A stretch of 64,000 nucleotides of DNA, taken from positions 8,827,001 through 8,891,000 of the forward strand of contig JALMGJ010000006.1 of NCBI GenBank assembly GCA_023362775.1, written 5' to 3'. Both the position numbers and the translations under genes were made by a program. The notes beneath the pieces are model-generated. The model did no database searches and was not told the DNA's origin. It saw nothing but the letters and a program-made list of their open reading frames with translations. The DNA is from Charina bottae. Lineage: Eukaryota; Chordata; Lepidosauria; Squamata; Charinaidae. Below are positions 10,523 through 20,742 of the stretch, in pieces. How positions within the stretch are numbered: the first letter of the stretch is position 1; each line of letters opens with the position of its first letter.

Positions 10523-11154
10523 ATTCATTCATTCATTCATTCATTCATTCATTCATTCATTTATTTATTTATTTAACTTATATGACCGCCAATCTCCCCC
10601 AACGGGGAACTCTGGGCGGTTTACAATAAAACTGATTAAAATAGAATAAAGAATATAAAAATACAATCAAATAATACAATGAATAAATTATAAAATCCAA
10701 ATGGCCAGATAGTTTAATAAAAAGAAGGACATTATGGAATTAACCACCCCCATGAGGAACTATCATTTCCTCCCTCCCATGCCAGGTGGCAGAACCAGGT
10801 CTTCAGATCTTTCCTAAAGGTCGGGAGGGAGGGGATCTGCCTCAACTCTGGGGGCAAGGTGTTCCAGAGTGCTGGTGCCACCACAGAGAAGGCCCGCCTT
10901 CTAGACCCCACCAGATGACACTCTCTTATTGATGGGGTTCGTAGCAGGCCCTCTCTGAATGATTGGGTGTGGCGGGTCGATGATATGGGGATAAAACGGT
11001 CCCTCAGGTATTCTGGTCCCATGCCATGTAGGGCTTTAAAGGCGATAACCAACACCTTGAATTGGACCCGGAAGCAAACCGGCACCCAATGCAGCTCGCG
11101 GAGTAAAGGTGTTATATGCGCTGATCTTGGCGCACCATAGCACTTTCCTAGCAG
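10523..11154 (-). mobile_element. L2/CR1-type LINE, 3' part of ORF2 with tail
   Basis: The minus strand carries about 137 codons of the RT C-terminal region ('TPLLRELHWVPVCFRVQFKV', then 'ALHGMGPEYL', 'VVAPALWNTLPPE', 'DLKTWFCHLAWEGG'). The 3' tail at 10585-10625 ('gaactctgggcggtttac') and an (ATTC/ATTT)n microsatellite at 10525-10575 follow. It is 5' truncated at about 11154, exactly where a MITE begins. Catalytic RT domains are absent, so this is a dead copy. Confidence 0.85.
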
Positions 11155-11156
11155 TA

Positions 11157-11503
11157 CAGGTAGTCCTCGTTTACCGACTGCCTCGTTTAGTGACCATTTG
11201 AAGTTACAGTGGTGGAAAAAACCCAACTGTGCGACCAATACTCGCATTTACGATCATCGCAGCATCCTGCAGTCATGTGATCACCATGTGCGTGCTTCGC
11301 AACCAGTTTGTGACAAGCAGAGTTAATGGAGAAAGTGGAAGTAAAATTTTAAGTTCTAGTTACATGTTTCGCTTAGCGACCATGGCACTTTGCTTAATGA
11401 AAGAAGGGGAAGTGTGGTCTTAAGTCCACCATGTTCACATGATGTTTTGCTTAGTGACAAAATTACCAGTCCCAATTGTGGTCGCTAAGCGAGGATTCAC
11501 CTG
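11157..11503. mobile_element. 'GTAGTCCTCGC' MITE, 347-bp copy
   Basis: Inverted ends 'caggtagtcctcgtttaccg' and 'gctaagcgaggattcacctg' lie between TA dinucleotides at 11155-11156 and 11504-11505. It sits at the 5' border of the LINE fragment. The small open frame at its left end fuses MITE and LINE codons and is not a gene. Confidence 0.85.
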
Positions 11504-11770
11504 TATTTGGCAATACCCTGGATTGATTCTGGATCTTTTTGCATGCTAAACCCAGTATTTACCACAATCCCCATCTCAGGGACCAAGGGAAGATAGTTAT
11601 TTTTTTATCCTATCATTTTTTAATTGTTCAACCTATAACAGAGTTTTGGCAAACTTTAAAGCTCCTGGCCCTTTGTACAAGTTTAGGTGATAGCCTAGAT
11701 ACTCCTGAATTTGGTGACTTGCCTTGAGAAACTTTATGAGTAAACTTTAACAATGATGTGAGGTTTTCAG

Positions 11771-11999
11771 CAGGTAGTCCTCGTTTAGTAATGACAATTG
11801 GGACTGGCCACTTGGTTGTTAAGTGAAACGATCACTAAATGAAACTGTGACTGTGCTTATGATTTTACTTCAGCTTTCCTTTGCTTTACAGACCCACAAA
11901 GGTTGTAAATGCGGGCATTGTTCATAAAGTTACTTTTTGATCACCGTTGTAACTGCAAATGGTCATGAAATGAGACAGTCGCTAAATGAGGACTGCCTT
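11771..11999. mobile_element. 'GTAGTCCTCGC' MITE, 229-bp copy
   Basis: 'caggtagtcctcgtttag' on the left is mirrored by 'ctaaatgaggactgcc' on the right. Inner motifs match the other copies. The right terminus is slightly decayed and the TA flank is lost on the left. Confidence 0.8.
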
Positions 12000-12391
12000 T
12001 ATTTAATTATTTTTATTTTGGCATCTTGGTAAATGGTGATTATTTGGTGTCTCAGAGAGTGCCATTGATCAAGAATAAAAAAAAAGGGGGAGCCGTCAGA
12101 CCACTTATCAAATGAAGATGTCAAACCATGCTTTAGAAAAGTTTGAGACTGGGAGAGTCGATCTGAATTTGCAACTCAGGCTTTGAAGGCAGACTGGTTT
12201 GGATTTGAGCTATTTTGAGATTGTTTTTTTTATTGTCCATAGGCTAGAATGGAGAAGCTCTAAAATGTCAGGTGCTTCATTTTTCTTTGCAGAATGGGTT
12301 GAAAATAGCAAGGATGGTGAATGCTTTTGGGAACATGGCCCCTACCAATTTCCAGCCATTTTGAAATATTCCCCTTGCACTTATTTTATGG

Positions 12392-12455
12392 CAGTGTTTC
12401 TCAACCTTGGCAACTGCAAGATGTGTGGACTTCAACTCTCAGAATTCCCCAGCCC
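12392..12455. mobile_element. 'CAGTGTTTCTCAACC' hAT element, left-end fragment
   Basis: 'cagtgtttctcaaccttgg' followed by 'gtgtggacttcaactctcag' matches the left arm of the complete hAT copies at 35.7, 39.9, 59.6 and 62.2 kb. The right arm is absent. Confidence 0.75.
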
Positions 12456-12617
12456 TGGGTTTTGTGGGGTGCCAGGACAGCTGGCAAGCTCGGCTGCGGT
12501 GCCGCCTGGGCAAGTCACCTTAGCCAGCATGACTTCTGGCCCAAACCTCATGGTGTCAGAATGCTGGTTTTGCTGGTGCAGCTGCTCCGTTGTTTAGCCA
12601 GTTCGCAGAGACAACTG

Positions 12618-12766
12618 AAGAATAGAAGGGAATCTCTGTAGCTCAGGGTTGAACTGTGGAGTCCTTGGTGCTCTCTGAGCTTGATGGTTTGCTTGCAGAC
12701 ATTTCATGACCCAACTAGGTAACATCAGCAGTGCCACCAAGCTCAGAGAGCACCAAGGACTCCACA
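12618..12766. mobile_element. PLE family 3 terminal foldback
   Basis: Perfect 28-bp inverted arms lie at 12655-12682 and 12739-12766 (contain 'gtggagtccttggtgctc'). They flank a central segment whose minus strand resembles a hammerhead: CTGCTGA at 12725-12731 (one change from CTGATGA) and GAAA at 12702-12705. The 5' lead-in 'gtagctcagggttgaactg' recurs inverted at 31.2 kb. Assignment to PLE rests on the related copy at 17.9 kb. Confidence 0.65.
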
Positions 12767-13500
12767 ATGGAAGAAGGTTGGCCCAGTAGCCCAGAGGTAG
12801 ACAGGCTGCCAGAAACGTGGCTGGCACAGAGAAAGGATCATCTCTACCCTGGCCACCTCTGTCTTCTTCAGAGCAGCCAAAGCTTGGCCCAGCGTCAGTA
12901 AGGGTTAGCCGGACATCCATCCCCCCATCGCTGAGAGTCTTAAACCTTATCCCAGTCATGCAGAATTTAACGGTAACGATTGACCCAAGAGGACAAGCTG
13001 GATTAGCCACCCTTGAGCTTCTTGCTCAGAGGTGAGCTGAGCTCTGAGTTGGGTCGGCAGGATGTCAGCGCACAAGACAGAGCAAAGCTGAGGCTCTATG
13101 AGAGAAGTGGAGAATGCTGACAACGCAGCAGCGTTCGCTGTCACTGCAAAAGAGCTCTGACAGGAGAATTTAATGAGGTATTAAATGGACTGGCGAGCCA
13201 TTTGTGTCAATATCACAGAGGCCGCCAGACTGCCGAGGCCCCCTCTGCAGCACGCTCTGAAATGAAGTTGCAAGAGGGCCATTGTCTGTAAGGAGCCCAG
13301 AAACAGCAGCAGAACTGTTGAAGCCGCAAGGTGCGTCGCCAGGCACCTAAGTGAGACACCCCTTGATTTAATTCAGGAAGCTGCTTCCGCTGGGTGATTT
13401 GATCAAAGCTTCCATGAATGAAAACACCTCTTTGAAGTTTTGTACAGTCCTTTTTGTGCTGATACCCAAGCTGTTGTCTGTGTCTTCCTTCCAGTAAACA

Positions 13501-13531
<31 letters not shown>

Positions 13532-13939
13532 TTCATTTCTTTATTGTTTCAGGATTTGGGATGGAGAACAATTTGAAAAAGTCTGAAATTGGAGCATGCA
13601 TTGTTCTCGGCCCTCACCCATGCATTATGCCAGTAACACACTCCCCCCAAATGGTCTTGACATGATTGTCCATAAGGCTAAATGGAGATTCTTGTTGTGC
13701 AGGGTGCTTGGTGACACACAGATATATATTATGGGCCATTGGTAAAAATAGGGTGCCACAGCACTCCTTGATGTGATCATCCAGGTGGCTTCATCCAGAC
13801 TTTTCCTGAGACTTTTGTTGATGCTGCAAAATGTGCTTCTGGACTCAGTGCTACCACCTGGAATGAATCCAGTTTGTGCTTTGAGAACAATTGCATTGCT
13901 GGAATCCAGAAAGCTTTAGGAAGAAGTAACGAAGCTTCT
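12767..13939. other. Unassigned sequence with an (AC)n microsatellite
   Basis: The only clear feature is the AC repeat at about 13502-13531. Overlapping frames on both strands around 12.6-13.5 kb have no recognisable domain. Confidence 0.5.
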
Positions 13940-14295
13940 TCCTAAGGGGAAGTGGTAAGGGGCATGGTGGCTCAGCGGGTAAGATGCCAGGCTTGTCGAT
14001 CGGAAGATAGCAAGTTTGGAGGTTCGAATCCCTAGCCCTGCGTGCGGAGTGAGCTCCTGCACTAGCTCCAGCTCTTGCCAACTTAGCAATTCGAAAGCAT
14101 GCACATGCAAGTAGATTAATAGGTACCACTTCGGTGGGTAGGTAACAGCGTTCCGCATGCGTCATGCCGGCCACATGACCGCGGAAGCGTCTTCGGACAA
14201 CGCTGGCTCTTCGGCTAACAAATGGAGATGAGCACCGGCCCCTAGACTCGGACACGACTGCACAAATGTGCGGGGGGAACCTTTACCTTTTACTT
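13940..14295 (+). mobile_element. Sauria-type SINE, full length
   Basis: The tRNA-derived head has an A box 'tggctcagcgg' and a B box 'ggttcgaatcc'. Next come the conserved middle 'aattcgaaagcatgc' and 'gtagattaataggtacc', a Bov-B-like end with 'gagatgagcaccggcccc' and 'cacgactgcac', and an ACCTTT tail. A 13-bp TSD 'taacgaagcttct' lies at 13927-13939 and 14296-14308. Bov-B RT is the expected mobilising enzyme. The internal boxes are RNA polymerase III promoter elements. Confidence 0.9.
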
Positions 14296-14522
14296 TAACG
14301 AAGCTTCTCATCAAATCGTTCTGAGGCTTAGTGAGGGCAGCAGGACAAGTAGAGTTGCTTTCTTTATGATCGGTCATCAGCCCTGAATCTGCAGGAAATG
14401 GCCCATACTGTAAGCCTTTTGTCCCAAAAGATATGCTTGTGCGAGGAAACTGCCAAAGGGTTGAAGCATCAAAGCAAAAAGATGACATGATTCCCCTTGA
14501 AGAGACATTGCATGTTGCTTTT

Positions 14523-14956
14523 TTAATTTTTAATTTTTATTATTTTTCAAAGTATAGTTAAAATACTAAATACAACGTATAGAAAAGATAGAAAATAGAA
14601 CTAAAGAAAAAAGAGAAAACTATAAAAGTGTCAATAGACAGAAAACGAAAACGAAAAGTAACTTCCGACTTTCTCCAATACAGACATAGACAAAGTAATC
14701 TAAAAAAGGTTGCCATAAAGGTATAAATTTAGAAACAGTATTATCTCTTATTAGGGCGGTTAATTTCGCCACTTGAGCCATGTCCATTAATTTAATAGTC
14801 CATTCTTCCACTGTTGGTATTTGTGAGTCCTTCCATCGCTGAGCATATAATAATCTTGCAGCCGTGATCATATACAAAAGCAGAGTTCCATGTTGTTTCT
14901 CCAGTTCTTCATCAAACCGAATAAAAACAATTCTGGTTTTTTCTTTATGTTCACTT
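14523..14956 (-). mobile_element. L1 LINE, 5'-truncated 3' end with a 23-bp TSD
   Basis: Direct repeats at 14500-14522 and 14957-14979 share 23 identical bases (including 'agagacattgcatgttgc'). The minus strand encodes the L1 ORF2 C-terminus: 'AARLLYAQRWKDSQIPTVEE', then 'AKLTALIRDN' and 'FIPLWQPFLDY'. A short A/T-rich tail lies at the left border. The segment shows typical target-primed insertion and no catalytic domain. Confidence 0.9.
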
Positions 14957-15034
14957 AAGAGACATTGCATGTTGCTTTTGGGCAGTTCCAAGATGAGGAA
15001 GAGCTTCTGTGCATGTGCAGAAGCCTCTTCAGGC

Positions 15035-15317
15035 TCCTACCTCTCTGGGCAACCCAGCAGTTCGAAAGCTAAGCGGAGTAGATAAATGGGTACCACGTTA
15101 AAGTGGGAGAATTTGCCGGTGTCCTGTAATTCGGGGGTCGCCCTCGGAGCGAAGGAAGATCCCGGGAATCCCGTGAATGGCGACGGAGGATGACGGAACC
15201 CGATCAGTGAACATCCAGGACGTCAGCAGCCAACTCGGAAGCGAGGTATGCTGGGACATGTAGTCCAATACCTACGGAAGAAGAGTCGGTTTCCCTACTC
15301 CCTGAGCGCGCAGTTAA

Positions 15318-15366
<49 letters not shown>

Positions 15367-15478
15367 TTGTATAAATATATAAATTGAAATGCTGTAAGCC
15401 GCCTAGAGTCCTCCGATAGGGAGGGGATAGGCGGGGTATAAATATGATTAATAAAATAAATAAAATAAAAATAAAGAA
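15035..15478 (+). mobile_element. Chimeric SINE, copy 2, with internal (TA)n
   Basis: It has the same modules as copy 1 at 3.0 kb: 'cagcagttcgaaagct', 'gtagataaatgggtacc', a GC-rich middle with 'gacgtcagcagcc' and 'gggacatgtagtcc', then an L2-type tail 'ccgcctagagtcctcc' and 'ggataggcggggtataaa'. A (TA)n run at about 15318-15363 expands a TA-rich spot present in copy 1. No TSD was identified. Confidence 0.75.
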
Positions 15479-16170
15479 CTCAGCATGGTAGAACAGGAGT
15501 TTCTTTTCACTTTTAGCAATGGGCAGGGGACCCATGTTTGGCAACGTAGTTGTGAAAGGAAGCTTTGCACCAATCTTCATTGGAGAAAACCAGTCTCTGA
15601 AGCACTACCTGTTTCTAATATTCAGGTAACACAAGAGGGAAGACCCAGGACCGACCTTTATTTTGAGAATAGTAATTATGATTGGGCCTTTGTATCCAGA
15701 GGATACTAGAGGCAGGATTTATGTTGGCAAATGAATCTTTCTCCTCCCCTTTCTTTCTTTTTTTTTATTGTAAGCCTGAAGGCAGGATCTGGGGACACTC
15801 CAGGCTGCAGAACAGGGCATGAAATCAGTAAAAGTGTTCATTCATTGAAAGTCAGTGGTGGCGGTGGGAAAATTCAAGGGACATCAGATCGACACTTTGT
15901 ACCTGAGGATATTTGCTCAGTGGCTTTAATCCAGAACAGTCTATCTGAGCAATGAATGCAGCAAAAGCAGCATTTTTTTTTAAAAAAGGAAAACCGATTC
16001 TTCAGTTTCTCCAGTGTTGCTTCAGAATTGAGCACCTGTCATGGGTGTAGAATGGCTGATCGTTGTGGCTGGAAAAATTCACCTGCCTGATCCTTCCTCT
16101 TCCATCCAAGTATGTTGAAGGTTGCTCCCCCAGATCCCTAAGCTACTTCTAAAATCTCTTCGGAAAGATA
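15479..16170. other. Unassigned sequence
   Basis: No gene or named repeat is recognised. Short frames only. Confidence 0.5.
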
Positions 16171-16384
16171 CCATATATACGCGGGGATAAGCCGACTCTC
16201 AAATTGTTAACCAAAATACCATGAAAAATGCACCACCGGCAGATAAACCAACCCTTGAAATTTTCATATTTTTTTAATTTTCACAATTGGCTTATCCGCG
16301 GGTGGCACATTTTTCATGGTATTTTGGTTAAAAATCCGAGGGTCAGCTTATCCTCAGATGGGCTTATTCATGAGTATATACCAG
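16171..16384. mobile_element. Foldback MITE ('ccatatatac...ataagcc' family), copy 1
   Basis: Left 'ccatatatacgcggggataa' and right 'gggcttattcatgagtatat' are imperfect inverted ends. Longer inner arms are also inverted ('aaaataccatgaaaaatg' with 'catttttcatggtatttt'). TA precedes the left end. Confidence 0.7.
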
Positions 16385-16410
16385 ATATACGGGTACTTTA
16401 AAAAGTATTA

Positions 16411-16518
16411 CCATATATACTCACAGATAAGCCCATCCGTGGATCAGCCGAACCCGACTTTTTGGGTGTATTTTGGCTCCTAAAACTCTCAGCTTATCTG
16501 CTAGTATACTGTATATGG
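16411..16518. mobile_element. Foldback MITE, copy 2, 108 bp
   Basis: The ends 'ccatatatactcacagataa' and 'cttatctgctagtatactg' are near-inverted and are followed by 'tatatgg'. TA flanks both sides (16409-16410 and 16519-16520). It lies 27 bp from copy 1 of the same family. Confidence 0.7.
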
Positions 16519-16594
16519 TAGGTTTTTGTTACCTGTCCTATTCCAAGCTTCCATATATGTTAGGACTGACACTTGGGCTGCAGTGATCAAATAA

Positions 16595-16652
16595 CCAATA
16601 GATGGCAGCAGAGAGATGCAGAAGAATCATACTCTCTGCTGCCACCTAGTAG
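16595..16652. promoter_or_regulatory. Two facing CTCF-like motifs in a foldback
   Basis: 'ccaatagatggcagcag' (16595-16611, plus) and 'ctactaggtggcagcag' (16636-16652, minus) both fit the CTCF core CCANNAGRKGGCRS closely. They point toward each other over 24 bp. Binding is inferred, not shown. Confidence 0.45.
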
Positions 16653-17171
16653 TGGATCTCTCTTTTTGCAGCCAACTTATGGTCACCTTAGTATATATCC
16701 ATAAAATTCTTCTCCAACCCTGGAGATATTTTGCTCACCAGACCTCTCTACTTTTTCATTTGTATCCCTTCTCCCAACCCCATTTAAAAAATCCATTTTT
16801 ATGGAGTCTGTTGTTTCAAAGCATCAGAAACTGGGACATCTAGAAGAATCATTCTTTATTGCTCTTGTCTTAATCTGTGCAAGCTGTGATTCTTTTTAAG
16901 AGTGCCTTGAGCATTGCAAAATATCACTTTATCTTTCCAAATGTCAAAAAACTTCATACTATGGAATTGATTTCCTGAGAATAATGTGTCCGGCTGTATC
17001 GCAAAGGAGGCCAACAAGTTTGCAGATGCTCGTTGAGGATTTGGCATTTAATCCAGAAGTGCATTATCACCCTCCCATTCCCCTCCCGACCACCATTTTC
17101 TCTTTAACTGTGGTAATAGAATAGTTTTAAATTGTGTCAAGGACTGTATTGGCTTATATGTCTTTTAAAAT

Positions 17172-17233
17172 TATCTATCTATCCATCCATCCATCCATCC
17201 ATCCATCCATCCATCCATCCATCCATCCATCCA
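17172..17233. repeat. (ATCC)n microsatellite
   Basis: About fifteen copies of a tetranucleotide. Confidence 0.9.
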
Positions 17234-17924
17234 AATAAGTTTAGATGATTACCGTGCTTCCAGTTGTAAGTTTCTTTTCAGTAATATTATTTATTTACTT
17301 GGAATATTGTACCACTTTTTAGCAAGCATCTAATAATCCCACAATAAGTCATGCAATGCAGCAAGCCAGACTTGGATAATAAAGGTTTATTGAAGAACTC
17401 ATAATGATTATTTCTGGGTTTACACTGCCACAAGGCCAGAAAGAAACAAAAGCATTTTATGGATTAGTTCAGGGATCCTGAACTTCGAGGTTGTTGGTCA
17501 GCATATTTGGAATGTTGATAGTATATTGTTGGCACTCTTATAAAATGGTGGGCCTGCCCTCTTGCAAACCACTTTTTTTTCCCCCGGATAGTTGGACCCA
17601 CTTTTTGAAGAAATCTCTGGACTGTATCCACTCACTGTTTGTTTTCTAAAACTGGCTTTGAGGTGTAGGTGGAACCAAAAAGCTTTCTTGAAAATACAGA
17701 TTATATTTGGTGCTGGGGCTTTATTTTACAGCCATCTGGCATCTATTAAAAATGCTTTAAAAATCAGTTATAGCAGGAGGTCTGCTGGGTACCAAAGCAA
17801 TGGACTCATTTGTATCAATGGACAACACATTGGGGTCCCATGGTTTTTTGTACTGTGTGTACTAGAGCAGTGAAGTGTGTGGGACATTGGAGTAGCTATC
17901 GCTGCTTCTGCTAGAGAGCAAACA

Positions 17925-18331
17925 GTGGAGTCCTTGGTGTTCTCTGAGCTTGGTTGTTTGATTGCAGACATTCCATGACCCGACTAGGTAACATCATCAG
18001 TGCAAGTAAGTGTGGGGTTTGCTCCCTGTTTATATACAGTAGCTTGCCCTGCCAGTGTTGGTGGGGGTGTGGTTTTCTCCTGGTAGTACCTTGATTGGGG
18101 TTTTCTGCTTGATTGTTTGTCTGGTGTTCATCCCTGCTTATCTGGGTGTTGGCTGCTGGAGGAGATGTGTTCTGGTCTTTTTGTTTCCTTCTTAGCTTTC
18201 TTATTGTCTCTTTTGAATGGTGTGTAAATGTGGTTTATCTCTATGTGTCTATTGATGGCTGATGTGTCTGAGTGCCAAACTTCCAGGAATTCCCTAGTGT
18301 TTTTAAATTTGGCTTGGTCTAATATTCTCTT
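17925..18331 (-). mobile_element. PLE family 3, 5'-truncated, 14-bp TSD
   Basis: 'ctagagagcaaaca' flanks the element at 17911-17924 and 18332-18345. The minus strand opens with coding remnants like a PLE C-terminal tail ('REFLEVWHS', '[11 protein letters not shown]'). It then has a 3' non-coding part and ends in a hammerhead-like segment: CTGATGA at 17994-18000, and GGAA in place of GAAA at 17971-17974. The end sequence matches the foldback at 12.6 kb. The frame holds stops and is dead. Confidence 0.75.
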
Positions 18332-18345
18332 CTAGAGAGCAAACA

Positions 18346-19397
18346 AGCACCATTTTTCCAAACCTTTGGTCTCTACTCTCTGGTGAATGTGGTGCACAAG
18401 AGGAAGAACCCTGCTGGATCAGGTCAATATCATAACCCTGGTCTCTATTTCTGAGAAGAAAGCATTCAAGAATAGAAAAGAACAGGATTCCAAGCCAGAA
18501 GAATTTCTATGGTTTGAAAAGAGAAGCTTAAGGGGCAGAGGGGAAGGCTCTGGCCCAGCCCTTGTCAACCTGGTACTCTTGAGGCAAGCCAGTACTGCTG
18601 GGCATTATGGGAGTTGAAGTCCAACCCATCTAGGCTGAGGAAGGGTCTTGAGTTTTCTGTAAGGAAGCTTCATCCAAAGCAGACTGTCAAGCTAAAAATT
18701 CTGGCCCACGTTGCTTTCCTTCATGAGTGCTAGGTGTCCTTGGAAATTATTTACTTGGCTTCTATTAATTTTTTTAAAATCCTCCTTTATGTTCTTTGAA
18801 GTGATGTATTCAGTGTCTTGGTTAGCTGGGCCCCAACCCCTTTTGGATGACGGTGCTCGGACAAAAGGAATGCCAGAAGAGCAGCAGGTAGAATTGAAAG
18901 CTGTTGCAATGTGGCAGCTTCAAACTTCATAAACAGAGGAAAAGAGCTTTGGGAAGTTTGCCTGCAGAATACCCCCTTTAATTTGTCATCTTCTGATTTA
19001 ATTTTTTATTCTCAGTATTCTAGCAAAGGGCCGAGAATGGGAAAATAGCGATATTGCTTGATGCGGGTCCAATTTTTTCCTTAGAAGCATCTTGAGCTGC
19101 ACAGGCTACATTAAGGAGTTGGAACTTGATTAGGCAGAGATAATCCAGCATTTTTGTGCTACAGTCATATAGCTTTGCCTAGTTTCTCATCCTCCTGAGC
19201 TATCTTTGTACTGCGGGGGAGAAAAGACACTGAAAAACCAAGACAAAAGAGACAGTGTTTCCAATAGCAGAAGTATTTCATTGAACAGAAAACATCCCTT
19301 GTTTCAAGCATTGGTGTGGGATTGACCCTGGTCTGGTTTTCATGCTTCCTGAGCTTCTATAGAACTGGGAGGCATTTATATGCCAATATACAGTACA
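18346..19397. other. Unassigned sequence with a short hAT-like scrap
   Basis: About 18560-18640 contains 'tgggagttgaagtccaac', a phrase common to hAT-type repeats. Nothing else is recognised. Confidence 0.45.
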
Positions 19398-19735
19398 GGC
19401 GTGGTGGTTCAGTGGGTAAGACGCCAGGCTTGTCGATCGGAAGATCGCAAGTTCGGAGGTTCGAATCCCTAGCCCTGCGTGCGGAGTGAGCTCCCGCACT
19501 AGCTCCAGCTCTTGCCAACCTAGCAATTTGAAAGCATGCAAAATGCAAGTAGATGAATAGGTACCACTTTGGTGGGTAGGTAACAGCGTTCCGCGCATGT
19601 CATGCCGGCCACATGACCGTGGAAGCGTCTTCGGACAGCGCTGGCTCTTCGGCTAACAAACGGAGATGAGCACCGGCCCCTAGAGTCAGACACGACTGCA
19701 CAAATGTGTGGGGGAAACCTTTACCTTTTTTTTTA
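19398..19735 (+). mobile_element. Sauria-type SINE, full length
   Basis: Same structure as the 13.9-kb copy: A box 'tggttcagtgg', B box 'ggttcgaatcc', middle 'gtagatgaataggtacc', a Bov-B-like end, and a tail of 'acctttacc' plus T run. A 10-bp TSD 'atacagtaca' lies at 19388-19397 and 19736-19745. Confidence 0.9.
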
Positions 19736-19903
19736 ATACAGTACATATCTAGGGATGCAATTAGGAACTCCGAAAATGCAAGCACAACTGTTTTTCTAAG
19801 GGAAACAATTTGCAAAATATATTTATCTCAATAGAAACATCACCAAAATAGATGCAAGAGGAGAAAAACATGCAAAAATGTTTCCATACTTTTTTTAAAA
19901 AAA

Positions 19904-19906
<3 letters not shown>

Positions 19907-19950
<44 letters not shown>
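19907..19950. repeat. (ATT)n microsatellite
   Basis: Uninterrupted trinucleotide repeat. Confidence 0.9.
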
Positions 19951-20217
19951 GTGATATGGAAAAAAGATGGAACAAACTTAAGGATGGAACAGTGAACCAT
20001 GCCTAGATTGAACTTTACAGATTTGCCAATTCTTAGTAGAGGAAGCATATTTTTTTCCTCATCTCTTGAAGGAACAATCAATACCTATATGCTGGAGGTA
20101 ATTGGTGCTCTAATTATATTTTTCCAGCCATTCCTGTCGCCCTGCTTAGAAACTAGCAATACTGGGGCCAACGTTGCCCTGCTAAACAGACTCAGAAACA
20201 TCTGCATGAATGTGGCT

Positions 20218-20355
20218 ATAGATAGTCTTCGACTTACGATCATCCATTAACGACCATTCAAAGTTACAACGGCACTGAAAAAGTGACTTATGAACGTTCC
20301 TCGCACTTATGACCATCATCCCCGTGGTCACATGATCAAAATCACACGACCCAGA
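20218..20355. mobile_element. 'GTAGTCCTCGC' MITE fragment
   Basis: 'gatagtcttcgacttacg' begins a left arm that continues with family motifs ('acaacggcactgaaa', 'gacttatgaacg'). The right end is missing. Confidence 0.65.
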
Positions 20356-20463
20356 ATGAAATTATTTTTAAGGGGTTGGAAAAAAAATTGCAAAAGCCAC
20401 ATTCTGCAAGCTGCCTCTCTATGCCATGTTATCCTAGTTCCTAGAGAGTAACTACTCTAAGAA

Positions 20464-20464
<1 letters not shown>

Positions 20465-20509
<45 letters not shown>

Positions 20510-20513
20510 CGCG
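20465..20513. repeat. (GT)n(GC)n microsatellite
   Basis: A GT run changes into GC near its right end. Such sequence can adopt Z-DNA. Confidence 0.9.
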
Positions 20514-20742
20514 CCACATGCATGCACACCCATAGATATTTATTTATTTTATTTTATTTATGAGACTTTTATCACCGCGCCATCTCCCCCACAGGGGACT
20601 CTGGGCGGTTTACAGACATAAAAATTAAAATTCTACTAAAAATATACAATCCAATATATAATTACTTATTATTATAAATTAAATAGAAAATCCAAGCGGG
20701 CGATCTCAACCAACCTAGGACCCACATGATCTTAAAAGGGCT

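Noticed and set aside
13940..14060. tRNA gene-like A and B boxes
   Set aside because: The sequence continues into a SINE body with TSD and tail; there is no cloverleaf with an intact acceptor stem. It is a SINE head, not a tRNA gene.
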